Notes: generated by a model not told the origin, from the sequence alone. A stretch of DNA of 64,000 bases from Orientallactaga sibirica (GCA_036365145.1 JAEOAD010002672.1:1-64000), one strand, 5' to 3'. Shown: positions 22,035 through 31,991, counted from the first letter of the stretch. A program made the numbers and translations.

Positions 22035-22406
22035 TGTTGCGGTCCCCCCCAAGGCCAGCTCAGGAGGGATGGTAGGGTCTCTGCCAAGTTGGGGTGAGCA
22101 GCGCGGAGTCACGACACAGACTCCGGGAGTTGGGTGAAAGCGGAAGCGAGACTCCACAAACTCGTTTATTTAGCACAATGCACATAGGGCTTAAGGGGCT
22201 GATAATCCTTGTATGGGGTGGTCCCCTTTTTGTGACCAATGACAGCCTGTCTCTGGACAGGACATCTCGTAGTAGGCTTCTTGCGAGCATGGGACTGTAA
22301 CTGTTGTCACACCAAGCCTGCGCAGAACGCCATTTTCACAGAAGCCACTTCCTGTTTTCTTCTGCCATGCGGTCTGACTAGGACCAGGCCTGTATTGTGC
22401 CATACA
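22035..22406 (-). repeat. 3' LTR of the class II ERV
   Basis: On the minus strand it starts TGTATGGCAC and ends GGACCGCAACA. A polyadenylation signal AATAAA lies at 22165-22170. Confidence 0.93.
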
Positions 22407-22409
22407 TAT

Positions 22410-22419
22410 CCTCCTTTTT
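22410..22419 (-). other. Polypurine tract of the ERV
   Basis: AAAAAGGAGG on the minus strand, 3 bases before the 3' LTR; this is where plus-strand DNA synthesis is primed in retroviruses. Confidence 0.85.
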
Positions 22420-22451
22420 GTTTTTATTATTGGCAACCCTGAGAGGTATGG

Positions 22452-22750
22452 TTTATTGTCAAGCCATTGTTGAACCCAGGCCCCAAGGGATCATCATACG
22501 TGACAGTGCCTATCTTAGGTTGTTCCATCTCATGGAGTCTTACCCATCATGGGCTACTCACCACCTTGGTGAGAAAACCCGAGGGGGATGGCCTGGTATG
22601 GTTTTTGGAAAGCCATTGTTGAACCCAGGCCCCAAGGGATCATCACATGTGACGGTGCCTGTCTTAGGTTGCCCCATCTCATGGAATCTTACCTGTCATG
22701 GGCTAGCCGCCATCCTGGTGAGAAAACCCGAGGGTTATGGCCTGGTATGG
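22452..22750 (-). repeat. 149-bp tandem duplication in the ERV 3' region
   Basis: Two copies offset by 149 bp (the 'aagccattgttgaaccc' block starts at 22461 and 22610), each with 'gagaaaacccgaggg'. They are about 90% alike. I see no coding sense. Confidence 0.85.
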
Positions 22751-22762
22751 CTTTTAGCATGA

Positions 22763-22805
22763 GGTCTGGCTAGGGGCTAGACCTGTATTGTACCATACAT
22801 ATGAG
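22763..22805 (-). repeat. Extra fragment of the ERV U3 end
   Basis: 'ctgtattgtaccatacatat' and its left flank repeat the outer end of the LTR (22373-22409) inside the provirus, next to the tandem units. Confidence 0.8.
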
Positions 22806-23190
22806 GCTGTTGCCTAGGAGGCATGGAAGGGCCAAGTGGGCATGGCTCTGTGGCATGTGAACAGTCCCAGCGAGCGAGAATCAACTAGAGAGCCTGAAGA
22901 GGACTGGAGTAGGACAGTTGCTGGGTGAGTTCACCCTAGCATCATAGTCAGTAGCATTGAGTGTCCTTAATGGTAGCAGCTCAATGTAATCAAAGGAATT
23001 GGAAAGGAATTTATGGCTGGTTGGGGGGGGGAATAAGTTTAAAGTCCCATATGTAGTCTGACGGGTTTAGCATCATCCTCTTCAGCAAGGCTGGTTGCTG
23101 CGTCAGTGGCTGGACGGACGTTTCTGGCAGGAATCCAAACTGGGATCTGTGAAGTTTCTGGAAAGACACAAGCACACCCTTGGCCCTGCA
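22806..23190 (-). other. ERV remnant without a recognised gene
   Basis: Downstream of the capsid-integrase frame and its stop. About 55 further codons stay open in the same frame, but I cannot assign them to env or pol. Confidence 0.4.
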
Positions 23191-24012
23191 TTAAAACTTT
23201 TGTTTTATAATTAGTTCCTTTAGGGTCTGGTTAGTTCTCTCCACGATGGCTTGTCCTTGTGGGATGTAGGGGATTCCAAGGGAGTATTTTATTCCCCAAG
23301 ATTCCATGAAGGATGTGAATTGGGCAGACATAGGATTGATATCTTTGGTAGCTACGATCCATTTGTGGAGATCCTCATTACGCATGGCAGCAATAGCATT
23401 ACACACTCCTGTGGATGCTCCTTCCCATGCCAGTTGCTTAACTAAAGCATCCCTGGTGAGGCCAGGGGGAGTGCGTCGGTCCAAGGACTCTGTCACATGA
23501 GAGAGGAAATCTGTGAAGCCCTCAGATGTGCCCTGGACCAGATTACAAAAATAGGTATCTGGCCTCTGTGGGAGGCAGGCCTTAAGCCCTTGAAGGGATA
23601 ACGATTTAATTTGGTCAAAGTAGGCATGTATGCCCACTGTGGCTTGTGATATAGGGTCTGTATAAGGTCCTGTGCCAAGGAGCATGTCTAAGGTAATTGG
23701 AATTCCATTCCTGAGATTTTGGCGGGCCTGGGATTCAGCCAGGTCATTATAGGCGGCCTTCCATTGGAGGAATTCAGGGGGGAGAAGGACTGCCTTGAGG
23801 AGCGAATACCAGTCATAGTAAGTTTGAAGATGGATGGCCCATTGTAAGAGGACTTGTTCAAAGTAAGCAGAATCAACGCTGGATTCCTGGGCTGCCTTAT
23901 GGATGAGGGCCAGATCAAAGAGGGGGGTGGGGTACCACGGCCTGGCTGTCGCATCCTGCCCTATGTTAACAGGGAAGGTGGCGAAGGGGCGTGTCAGGGA
24001 ACTGGCAGTCAC
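23191..24012 (-). pseudogene. ERV Gag capsid fused in frame to integrase end
   Basis: An open frame of about 273 codons. Residues 1 to about 226 look like a betaretrovirus-type capsid. The major homology region lies near residues 160-176 (Q-G-x3-E-x2-x-F pattern), and the C-terminal capsid domain follows. From about residue 230 the sequence becomes the last part of an integrase catalytic core, including the third acidic residue of the DD(35)E triad (E258, in a PQGQAIVER context), and stops about 15 residues later. Everything between capsid and this point, meaning nucleocapsid, protease, reverse transcriptase and most of integrase, is deleted, with the join near 23330-23340. The listed first codon is GTG and is only the frame limit. 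The true Gag start lies in the upstream frame, from which this one is separated by a frameshift in a proline-rich, C-rich stretch. Confidence 0.85.
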
Positions 24013-24446
24013 CTGGGTGTGTCCAGGACTGAGCGGAGGTGGGGTGGGGAGGGGGGGAGGTCTTTGGAAGGGTAATGAGGGGGAGGTGTGGTTGCGATTG
24101 TGGCTGTAGCAGGAGGGGGTTGTGGTGGTGGTCTATTGTAATTTAAAAGTTTGACTTCCTCCTCATCCAAGTTACCATAAGAGGGGGCTGGGAGGAATGA
24201 ACTTTGAAGAGCCAGTTTAGGATCCTCCTTATAGAGTTCATTATGGGCAGAAATGACGTTCTCCACAGTGGAGTCTTTAAGGTCGGCAATTATGGCAAGG
24301 AGGATAAGAATCCATGGGGCTAAAACAAGAGCTTCATCCCAAAAGCTATGGAGGCCCTTTTGTTTTACTTGTAAGCCACGTTGCCAGAGGAGGGCCTTAA
24401 GAGCCTGTAATTGTGGGGTCCTCTGGTGGGGAGGGAGGTTGCCCAT
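24009..24446 (-). pseudogene. ERV Gag matrix region
   Basis: Starts at the ATG at 24446 with Met-Gly-Asn, a fitting N-myristoylation start for a retroviral matrix protein. The next 80 or so residues resemble the Gag p10-type matrix fold of betaretroviruses: an amphipathic 'LKALLWQRGLQVK' helix followed by a 'WILILLAI' helix. A proline-rich linker follows (PPPQPPP, then PPPHYPSKDLPPSPP). The frame ends at 24009, overlapping by 4 bases the capsid frame that continues one base out of register. A 7-base C run on the minus strand (about 24050) is a likely place for the slip. Confidence 0.8.
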
Positions 24447-24704
24447 TACCGCGTGGTGTTGTTTAATGGGGGGCCTGGGCTGGGACACTCCTGAATCAAA
24501 GAGACTGAGAAAATAATAACCCAGATCAAAAATGATAGCCCAAAGGATGATCATGCAAACTACAACTCCTAATGCTGGGGCCAGCTGAGACAAATGGATA
24601 GTGTTTAGACCCACGTATCTTGTGCTTAGTGGGGGGAGTGGCCAACACAGGCTTGGGGCCATGTGGCAGTGTGTGCCTTCCTGGGGGGGGGAAGGGGAGG
24701 ACAA
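24447..24704 (-). other. Open extension upstream of Gag with a membrane segment
   Basis: The matrix frame stays open for 86 codons upstream of Met-Gly-Asn, from an ATG at 24704. Residues 44-67 form a strongly hydrophobic stretch (about 24 residues, rich in V, I, L, F), which could span a membrane. This could be chance, or an N-terminally extended Gag comparable in layout to glycosylated Gag of gammaretroviruses. I see no cleavage or glycosylation evidence. Confidence 0.4.
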
Positions 24705-25044
24705 ACAAAGGAAGAAGGGAGGGAAGGGGCTGCCTTCTCACCCACAGGCAACCATTAGCAGGGCTTTTCTCACCAATGAAGAACTGGGCATTTTGCTCGC
24801 CAGACGTTCAAGAATGGGGCGTTGCCAAGGGGGCTACTCGCCGAGGGGGCGTCTTGAAGAACTGGGCATTTTACCATTTTGCCAAATGCTGAGGGGGCTG
24901 CTCACTGGCTCACCAGACGTTCCACGGGGCGTCTCGCCAGTCGCCGATGGGGCAGAGGGTCACGGATGGGGCATCTTGCCAGATGCTGATGGTGCAGAGG
25001 GTCACGGATGGGGCGTCTCGCTAATGCCAACAATGGGGCAGAGG
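24705..25044 (-). other. ERV leader with internal GC-rich repeats
   Basis: Between primer binding site and Gag. Repeated modules: 'gaactgggcatttt' (24781, 24859), 'ccagacgttc' (24802, 24913) and two copies of a unit around 'cagagggtcacggatggggc' (24954 and 24997). Confidence 0.6.
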
Positions 25045-25062
25045 GTCCCTGTTCAGGCGCCA
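25045..25062 (-). other. Primer binding site, tRNA-Lys type
   Basis: Minus strand TGGCGCCTGAACAGGGAC, two bases inside the 5' LTR. It differs from the tRNA-Lys3 complement used by MMTV and lentiviruses at one position (C to T). Confidence 0.9.
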
Positions 25063-25064
25063 GA

Positions 25065-25462
25065 TGTTGCGGTCCCCCCCAAGGCCAGCTCAGGAGGGAC
25101 GGTAGGGTCTCTGCCGAGTTGGGGTGAGCAACGCGGAGTCACGACACAGACTCCGGGAGTTGGGTGAAAGCGGAAGCGAGACTCCACAAACTCATTTATA
25201 AGCGAGACTCCACAAACTCATTTATTTAGCACAATGCACATAGGGTTTAAGGGGCTGATAATCCTTGTATGGGGTGGTCCCCTTTTTGTGACCTATGACA
25301 TCCTGCCTCTGGACAGAACATCTCGTAGCAGACTTCTCATGAGCATGGGACTGTAACTGTTGTCACACCAAGCCTGCGCAGAATGCCATTTTCACAGAAG
25401 CCACTTCCTGTTTTATTCTGCCATGTGGTCTGGCTAGGACCAGGCCTATATTGTGCCATACA
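25065..25462 (-). repeat. 5' LTR of the class II ERV
   Basis: 398 bp; longer than its partner because 26 bp ('agcgagactccacaaactca' plus flank) are duplicated at about 25175-25226. This also duplicates part of the polyadenylation-signal area. Confidence 0.93.
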
Positions 25463-25520
25463 TGTCCCTGCCTATTTCTGTATCTTTCTATCTCTCTCTC
25501 AAATAAATATATTTTTTAAC
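25463..25520 (+). repeat. DIP SINE, right part, split by ERV
   Basis: Starts with the second TGTCCC and continues 'tgcctatttctgtatctttc' to the 'caaataaata' tail. Confidence 0.92.
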
Positions 25521-25539
25521 ATTTTTAAAATTTATTTTT

Positions 25540-25699
25540 CAGCTGGGCGTGGTGGCGCACGCCTTTAATCCCAGCACTTGGGAGGCAGAGGTAGGAGGAT
25601 TGCCGAGAGTTCGAGGCCACCCTGAGACTACATAGTGAATTCCAGGTCAGCCTGGACCATAGTGAAACCCTACCTCGAAAAACCAAAAAAAAAAAAAAA
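25540..25699 (+). repeat. B1 SINE
   Basis: Full-length with poly(A). Confidence 0.92.
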
Positions 25700-25897
25700 T
25701 TTTATTTTCAAGCAGAGAGAGATAGAAGAGAGGCAGACAGAGAGAGAATGGGCACACCAGGGCCTCTAGCCACTGCAATGAACTCCAGATGCATGTGCCC
25801 CTTGTGCATCTGGTTTACATGGGTCCTGGAGAATTGAACCAGAATCCTTTGGCTTCGCAGGCAAACGCCTTAATCACTATACCATCTCTCCAGCCCC
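25700..25897 (-). repeat. DIP SINE
   Basis: Full-length; abuts the poly(A) of the B1. Confidence 0.9.
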
Positions 25898-25938
25898 CAA
25901 ATAAATGAAAATAAAATTTTTTTTAAAATTAATTTTTA

Positions 25939-26101
25939 AGCCAGGCATGGTGGCCCACTTAATCCCAGCACTCGGGAGGCAGAGGTGGGAGGATCGCTGT
26001 GAGTTCGAGGCCACCCTGAGACTACATAGTTAATTGCAGGTCAGCCTGGGCCAGAGTGAGACACTACCTCATAAACCAAAAAAAAAAAAAAAAAAAAAAA
26101 A
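25939..26101 (+). repeat. B1 SINE
   Basis: Loses 'gcc' of box A ('gtggcccacttaatcc'); poly(A) of about 26. Confidence 0.9.
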
Positions 26102-26144
26102 ACCAACTTAAAAAAATTACTTAAATAAATAAATGTGTTTCAGC

Positions 26145-26300
26145 AAGCTGGAGAGATGGCTCAGTGGTTAAAAGTGTTTCCCAACAAATCCTTGTAGTCC
26201 AGTTTCCATTGCCCAACACCCACGTAAAGCTAGATGCACAAGGTAGACATGTTTGTAGTAACAGGAGGTACTGGTGTGCCTGGTCTCCACCCCTTTTCTT
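26145..26300 (+). repeat. DIP SINE, diverged
   Basis: The CT-rich part is replaced by the start of the next, opposite copy. Confidence 0.8.
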
Positions 26301-26309
26301 TTCTTTTCT

Positions 26310-26346
26310 TTTTTAAAGATTTTATTTTTATTTATTTATTAGAGGC

Positions 26347-26378
<32 letters not shown>

Positions 26379-26526
26379 GGAGAGAGTGAGAGAGAATGGC
26401 TGTGCCAGGGCCTCTAGCCACTACAGATGAACTCAGACGCATGCACACATGGGACTTGGAGATTTGAACTGGGGTCCTTAGGCATTGCAGGCATGTGCCT
26501 TAACTGCTCAGCCATCTCTCCAGCCC
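26310..26526 (-). repeat. DIP SINE
   Basis: A deletion removes the 'ccacc..gtgcatctgg' block ('gcatgcacacatgggac'). Confidence 0.88.
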
Positions 26527-27194
26527 CCACCCCCTTTTCTTCATGTGCTTGCAAATAAATAACATTTTAATAATAAGGTGGACAATGATACAATTAGACA
26601 CTCACCATCACCTCTGGTCTCCACACACACATGCACCCCACACATTTGTGCCCACATACACAAACATGAATACACACATGAAAGTATACCACATTTACAC
26701 ACACACACACACACACAAAGCTTCCTACATCAACAAGGTGAAAGAGAGGAGCGAAACAAAAGCACTCCTTTCCAGAAGCACACTTAAAATGGGGCTGAGG
26801 TTTGATAGACCCATATGGTGAAAAATTTCAATGTACCAACTTCATGTCTCTAACCTAAATATTTATATATGCAAAACCACTTTAATAAAAGACTATGGTT
26901 GTTAAAAAGGCACCGTACTAATTACAACACTATAATCGTATATGCTGTCAAAGGCATGACACAGCCTCATATGGAGAAGAGAGTCATGATTGATAATCTC
27001 ACCTATCAACTGTACAGGACTTAGAATGACCGCAGAAAGCACTCACTGCATGAGTGGGTGAGGAATTTGCTAAAGAAAATGAAATGAGGTGGGAGGACCC
27101 AGCCTACTTATGGGAGGTGCATTCCATGGGGGGGGGTCCCCACGCTGTATAACATGGAGAATGGGCGAGATGGGCTCTAGCATGCATCTCTGAT
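26527..27194. other. Unique sequence with a short (CA)n
   Basis: CA-rich around 26590-26720 (pure run 26697-26717); the rest is unrecognised. Confidence 0.5.
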
Positions 27195-27365
27195 TCCTGG
27201 CTGCAGATGCAACACAAAGGCCTCAAGCTCCTGCTACCAAGCCTTCCTGGCCATCATGGATGGCACCATCAAAGTGCCTTAGTCAAAATGAACCCTTCCT
27301 CCCTCCCTCCCTTCCTTCCTACTTGCTTTCATCACGTATTCTATCACAATAACAAAAGAAATAAT
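27195..27365 (+). mobile_element. LTR-like fragment, rodent ERVL type
   Basis: 'ctgctaccaagccttcctggccatcatgg', 'aaaatgaacccttcctccc' and 'tcacaataacaaaagaa' resemble the 3' half of rodent MaLR/ERVL LTRs. Confidence 0.4.
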
Positions 27366-27399
27366 GGATTGTCAAATTTTGTGGGTCACTGAAAATTGC

Positions 27400-27770
27400 A
27401 TCAAGAGTATTATGGTTTTGATGAGGTCTGTGTAGTCCCTAAGAATCCATTGTGACTAAAGCCTTTGCCTCAAGGTGGGAAGTGGCAGAGCCTGAAGATG
27501 GGGCCTAATAAGAGATTTTTGGGCCCTTTCAAGACTCTCTGAGAGCCTGCCTGTCTTCTCTTTCTCTCTGTTTTGGATCTGGATATTATTGATCTGCTTT
27601 TATACATGATCCTATAGCACCATCTTCTACCCTAACCCACGTTGAGTCCATGCAGGCAACATGCCTTTAAATATCTAAAACTGGGAGCTGCTTCTTATTG
27701 TAAGTGAGCATTTTGTAATGTAAAGTGAAGCTGACTGGGTTAACACAGTGCACCTGTCCCTTATTCCCCA
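27400..27770 (+). mobile_element. MLT1-like LTR fragment
   Basis: 'tattatggttttgatgagg', 'aaggtgggaagtggcagagcctgaagatggggcc' and 'tttttgggccctttcaag' fit an old mammalian MaLR LTR. Confidence 0.4.
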
Positions 27771-27847
27771 TTCCAAACCTGAAGGCTGTACACATTTGTC
27801 TTCTCCTAGATGAGGAACAGTGTATTTTCAACTACAAATCACATTAC

Positions 27848-27923
27848 CTTTGTGGGAAGCTGTAGTCCAACTTTGTCAGTCTTCAGCCTCCAGTCTTCTA
27901 CTGTATGCTCTGTCAAACATATA
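27848..27923 (-). pseudogene. OMA1: OMA1 pseudogene, third retained exon
   Basis: OMA1 is a zinc metallopeptidase of the inner mitochondrial membrane that cleaves OPA1 and DELE1 under stress. On the minus strand, after a strong acceptor (TTTTCTTTCTTAG), the frame reads YMFDRAYSRRLEAE, matching the part of OMA1 with the third zinc ligand (the ExEAD region, human YMFNRPYSRKLEAEAD). One extra base then shifts the frame at 27878-27881 (GAAG-A-CTGAC), giving an immediate TGA; the bases beyond still fit KVGLQL..K. The exon is 76 bp where OMA1 needs 75, and a GTAATG donor follows. The lesion therefore hits the active-site region. It lies 3.2 kb from the previous retained exon, in the right order and strand. 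Confidence 0.9.
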
Positions 27924-28027
27924 CTAAGAAAGAAAAGGATAAGGTGGTTTAGTTCATGGCAAAAAGAATAACAAAATATGTTTAAAAGTAATTGCATGGA
28001 GAATGTAGGATAAAATTTCTATCTTTT

Positions 28028-28178
28028 TGTTGTTTGTTTTTTGATGTAGGGTCTTTTTCCAGGCCATGCTGACGTGGAATTCACTATGTAGTCCCAGGCT
28101 GGCCTTGAACTCATGGCAATCCTCCTACCTCTGCTTTCTGAGTGCTGGAATTAAAGGTGTGTGCCATGACACCCAGCT
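28028..28178 (-). repeat. B1 SINE
   Basis: Full-length, in the OMA1-relic intron. Confidence 0.88.
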
Positions 28179-28194
28179 AAAATTTCCAATTTTA

Positions 28195-28404
28195 AAGTAT
28201 TTTTATTTATTTATTGAAGAGCATGAAGGGGAGAGGAGAAGAAAAGAGAGGATAGGTGCACTAGGGAATCTTACCATTGCAAACAAACTCCAAACACATG
28301 TGCCACTGTGTGCGTCTGTCTTTACAAGGGTGCTGGGGAATCACACCCAGGCCTGCAGGTTTTGCAAACAAATGCCTTAAACTGCCAAGCCAACTCCCAA
28401 GCTC
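28195..28404 (-). repeat. DIP SINE, diverged
   Basis: Many substitutions; head ends 'aagccaactcccaagctcc'. Confidence 0.8.
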
Positions 28405-28472
28405 CAGAATAAAATTTATACACTTGATAACTCATATTTACAGATCATCATGATATAAAATATAAAAAATAG

Positions 28473-28700
28473 GGGGCTGGAGACATTTCTTAGTAGTTGA
28501 GCTGCTTGCCCATGAAGCCTAAGGACCCTGGTTCAATTCCCCAGAACCCATGTTAGCCAGATGCACAAGGTAGTTCATGCATTTCCATTTGTTTGCAGTG
28601 GCTAGAGGCTCTGATGTGCCCATTCCCAGTCTTATTCTATGTGCCTCTGTGTGTGTCTGTCTGTCTGCCTCTCTCTCTGTCTAGTAAATATTTTCTAAAA
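28473..28700 (+). repeat. DIP SINE
   Basis: Full-length with a 'gtgtgtctgtctgtctgcc' variation in the CT-rich part. Confidence 0.88.
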
Positions 28701-29202
28701 TAGGTTCTATCTTTTCATTATAGTTTAATACTTTGGAAAAAATGAAAAAAATAGAAAAGTCCTCCAAACAAATTCTGGAAAGTCTGTAGTATTGTTAGCT
28801 TACTTCTTTCTTCCCAATTACAATCTCCACTACTGAACAGTGTATTTTCTAAGACAGCTCACTAGTTCAGCTGTTTACAAGGCCAAGAAACATTCACATC
28901 CTGTAGTTTGAACTGAAAATTGAAAACAATACAGGTAAACTATAGTCAATGACAGGACTAGACAATGTATTTCAGTAAGAAAATTAACCACAGAGCAGAA
29001 CATTCATTCTTTGATAAGTTTTCTTAATTTCCTTTGCCTTTCCTAAGTATTGATTAGTTGGAAAAATAAAATTTTCTTCTGACTTAAAAAAAAAACCCAA
29101 GAAATATCATATATTTAATTTTCCTAATTGCTTGTATTTATAAGAATGCTCCCCAGTTAAATTCTAATTTTCAATAAATACTAAATCAATAGGCAACACT
29201 TT
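28701..29202. other. Unique intronic sequence
   Basis: AT-rich; nothing recognised. Confidence 0.45.
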
Positions 29203-29370
29203 TCTTTTCTTTTCTTTTTTTTTTTTGGTTTTGCAAGGTAGGGTCTCACTCTGGTCCAGGCTGACCTGGAATTAACTATGTAGTCTCAGGGTGGCCTCGA
29301 ACTCTCGGCAATCCTCCTACCTCTGCCTCCCAAATGCTGGGATTAAAGGCGTGTGCCACCACGCCCGGCT
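29203..29370 (-). repeat. Young B1 SINE with target duplication
   Basis: Near consensus; flanked by 'taggcaacactttt'. Confidence 0.95.
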
Positions 29371-29767
29371 TAGGCAACACTTTTGAGTAAAGCGCAATTA
29401 ATCAACCAAGCCATTTTTCAAAGGTAGCAACATGTTTGTGATGGCTAGAAATAATGCAATGAATCAACCCTCCGACATGAGAGGGTTATATAGGACTTCC
29501 TTCCTTCTCAGTTACATGTTTTTCAGTGAAGAGCTACATCACATAGAGCCTTCGCCTTCACTCTCATTAGGAACTCTACACATGCCCCATGGAGGGTACT
29601 AGTACTCTGCTCAAACACTGGCTTAGAAAGAAGATGACAGAGAACCCAGGCAAAATGAAGCTGGGAACAGAACCAAACCCTAGATCTGCAAGAAGACAAG
29701 ATGAACAGTACTAAAATCAGAAGCTCATACTAACTTCAGACGCAGTACTGTGCCACATGCCTTAACT
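29371..29767. other. Unique intronic sequence
   Basis: Nothing recognised. Confidence 0.45.
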
Positions 29768-30105
29768 CAGTGGTTCTCAACCCAGTGTGATTTTTGTTCC
29801 TTGGGGATATTCTTAACTGTCTATCTTTTTATTTTTATTTTTGAGATAGAATCACAGCATTTCCCCAGTGGTCTCACACTCATGGGCTTCAGCACTCCCC
29901 CTGCCTTAGACTCTCAAGGACCTGAGAATACAGCAGTGTGCCATCCACAGCCTCTGGGAGGCAGTTTTGAATGTCATTTCTGTGGGGACACAGAGCCACT
30001 GGAATCTAGTGGTTAGAGACCTGACATGCCACAAAACCTCTGCAATATGCAGAAGAACTCCCCACAGCAAGCTATAATGCACACCAAATATCAATAGCTC
30101 TGAGT
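29768..30105 (-). mobile_element. MER5A-like hAT DNA transposon relic
   Basis: Starts 'cagtggttctcaacccagtg' and later has 'gaatctagtggttagagacc', 'aagctataatgcac' and 'aatatcaatagctctgag', as in an inverted MER5A. The centre (about 29826-29948) is an old insertion, probably an ancient B1-type SINE. Confidence 0.65.
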
Positions 30106-30810
30106 CAATCGTCCCTTCCTGTGTCATTCAACCATCCCAGCAAATGAATGACTGACAGAAGAATGTAAGGAACCCCACTCCATAATGACTCTAATACCAA
30201 CCTTCCTTTCTGGTCTGCAAACACAATGAGGGGGACTCTGCAGAGGGAAAGTCACCGTGCCAACAAAATCACTGCAGGACCTCAGCTCAGGGGAAAGGGA
30301 TTCACTGAAGACAATCTATTTCATTTGCAGGTTAATTATTAAACTGAAAAATTACAGGGACAAGGCAAGATTCACCAAGTATTTTAAGAATACTACAGCT
30401 GCAATGTTCCTGTGTTATAGCCAAGCCTTCTGATTCCATTGCAAACAAAAAGCACCTATGCATTAATGGGAAAATTACAGAATTTCCTTTGACAGCCCAG
30501 CAAGTTAGTGATATTTCCAAAACATACATGGTTCTATAACCTGAGCGCTATATTTCCTTCTTCAATTTGAGAACCTTTGTTTCACAATAAATGAAGCCAT
30601 TTAAATACCAACACTGTAAATGACCCCCTCAATCTCCAAAACAATTTTTCTCATAGAATTTGCACAACAGACTTGAACAGAACCCAGATGGTACATAGAC
30701 GGGTGCTCCAACACATCGTTAAACAAGTATCAGGCTGCTCCTTAATAACCAAACCTCCTAGGCCTTGAGGAAATATGTGAGGAATGATATAAAATAAAAT
30801 AATCACAGTT
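30106..30810. other. Unique intronic sequence
   Basis: Nothing recognised on either strand; searched without success for further OMA1 exons. Confidence 0.45.
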
Positions 30811-30961
30811 AGCTGGGTGTGGTGGCACACACCTTTAATCACAGTACTCGGGAGGCAGAATTAGGAGGATCACAGTGAGTTTGAGGCAACCATGAGACTA
30901 CATAGTGAATTCCAGGTCAGCCTGGGCTAGAGTGAGAACCTACCTTGAAAAACCAAAAAAA
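30811..30961 (+). repeat. B1 SINE
   Basis: Full-length. Confidence 0.9.
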
Positions 30962-31097
30962 CAGGGAAAATGCACTAAAATAAAGGACCCATATTTCATG
31001 ACAAAATGTGTAAGCATTTCTAATACATGTTGCTTTTCAAAGATGACATAATGCCTTCACCACAGACCATCACAAATACAAATTATTTTACACTTAC

Positions 31098-31226
31098 CTC
31101 CTGTAACTCGGTCTATATCCACTGGCCCACAATTGCCAAACTATCTCATGGACAAATGGCCCATATCATTGTGAGAAAAATCATACCAAGGAAATCCAGC
31201 AAATGAGCCAAGCTTGCCTTTTCTGC
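31098..31226 (-). pseudogene. OMA1: OMA1 pseudogene, second retained exon
   Basis: Exactly 43 codons between a good acceptor (CTTTATTATTTTCAG) and a consensus donor (GTAAGT). The frame begins [20 protein letters not shown], against [20 protein letters not shown] remembered for human OMA1; this is the hydrophobic stretch directly after the HExxH helix. Codon 27 is TGA (31146-31148) where OMA1 has arginine, a CGA-to-TGA change typical of CpG decay. Codon 38 is TAG (31113-31115) where OMA1 has glutamine. The bases on both sides still follow OMA1 to the last codon, so the exon kept its length but cannot encode protein. The preceding exon(s), carrying HExxH, were not found between here and 36240. 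Confidence 0.93.
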
Positions 31227-31595
31227 CTGAAAATAATAAAGATAGTGAAAATTATATTTAACAAACTAAGACACTGCAAATGTATATTTTCTAGTTATTG
31301 TGCAAATCACACTAAATAATCACATGTGTTTAACTGGCCTTCACCAACCTAGATCCAAAGTGCTGTCTTTAGAGAACGTGTCTTGCACAGGCTCTTGTCC
31401 TTCTCTTTGCTTGCATACCTACAAGTCTCATGTGCCTTTAACTCCCATTTTCTATGCAACTTTCAATCAAGGGAGAATGATGGGTCCCTTAACCTACAGT
31501 TTTGTTTATCTGCTCAGCACAAAAACCACAAAATGGCCACAACTACCCCCATGGATAGATAATGAGTCTGAAATGAAGATTTTAAAAAGTTCCCA
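31227..31595. other. Unique intronic sequence
   Basis: Nothing recognised. Confidence 0.45.
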
Positions 31596-31771
31596 GGCCA
31601 GGTGTGGTGGTGCACACCTTCAATTTCAGCACTGGGGAGGCTGAGGTAGGATGATCACTGTGAGTTCAAGGCTAGCCTGAGACTGATTCCAGGTCATTCT
31701 GGGATAGAGCAAGACCCTACCTTGAAAAAGCAAACAACAACAACAATAACAACAACAACAACAAAAAAAAA
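31596..31771 (+). repeat. B1 SINE with (CAA)n tail
   Basis: Lacks 'acatagtga' after 'gagact'. Confidence 0.88.
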
Positions 31772-31991
31772 ACCTTCGGATATTCACATAGCTATTAGTA
31801 CATGAACAAAACTCAAGCCCAGGCTACATCAGTTGCTAATGCAGACACTCTGTCTTTTTAAACAAGTAATGTGTTTATCATCAGACCATCTTTGCAAAGA
31901 AAGATGAGGCATGCTATAACAGACGAACCCGTTAAAACAAGAACAATTCAAAAACCGATTAAAAGTTTATTTTAAATGAATCTTTTGAGGT

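Larger units (their letters stand above)
22035..25462 (-). mobile_element. Deleted class II ERV provirus
   Basis: A 3.43-kb provirus on the minus strand. Its order, from high to low coordinate, is 5' LTR (25065-25462), lysine-type primer binding site, GC-rich leader, Gag matrix and capsid frames, a short integrase remnant, a non-coding segment with tandem repeats, polypurine tract and 3' LTR (22035-22406). Protease, reverse transcriptase, most of integrase and env are gone. The 372/398-bp LTRs differ at about 19 aligned positions, roughly 5%, plus a 26-bp duplication. It lies inside a DIP SINE with a perfect 6-bp duplication. IAP-like, MMTV-like or Mys-like affinity cannot be settled by eye. 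Confidence 0.93.

Noticed and set aside
22397..22762. 121-codon plus frame in the ERV
   Set aside because: It is on the antisense strand of the 149-bp tandem duplication, and its internal repeat reflects the DNA duplication.
24601..25167. 188-codon plus frame over the ERV leader
   Set aside because: Antisense to the provirus and built from leader repeats; no family resemblance.
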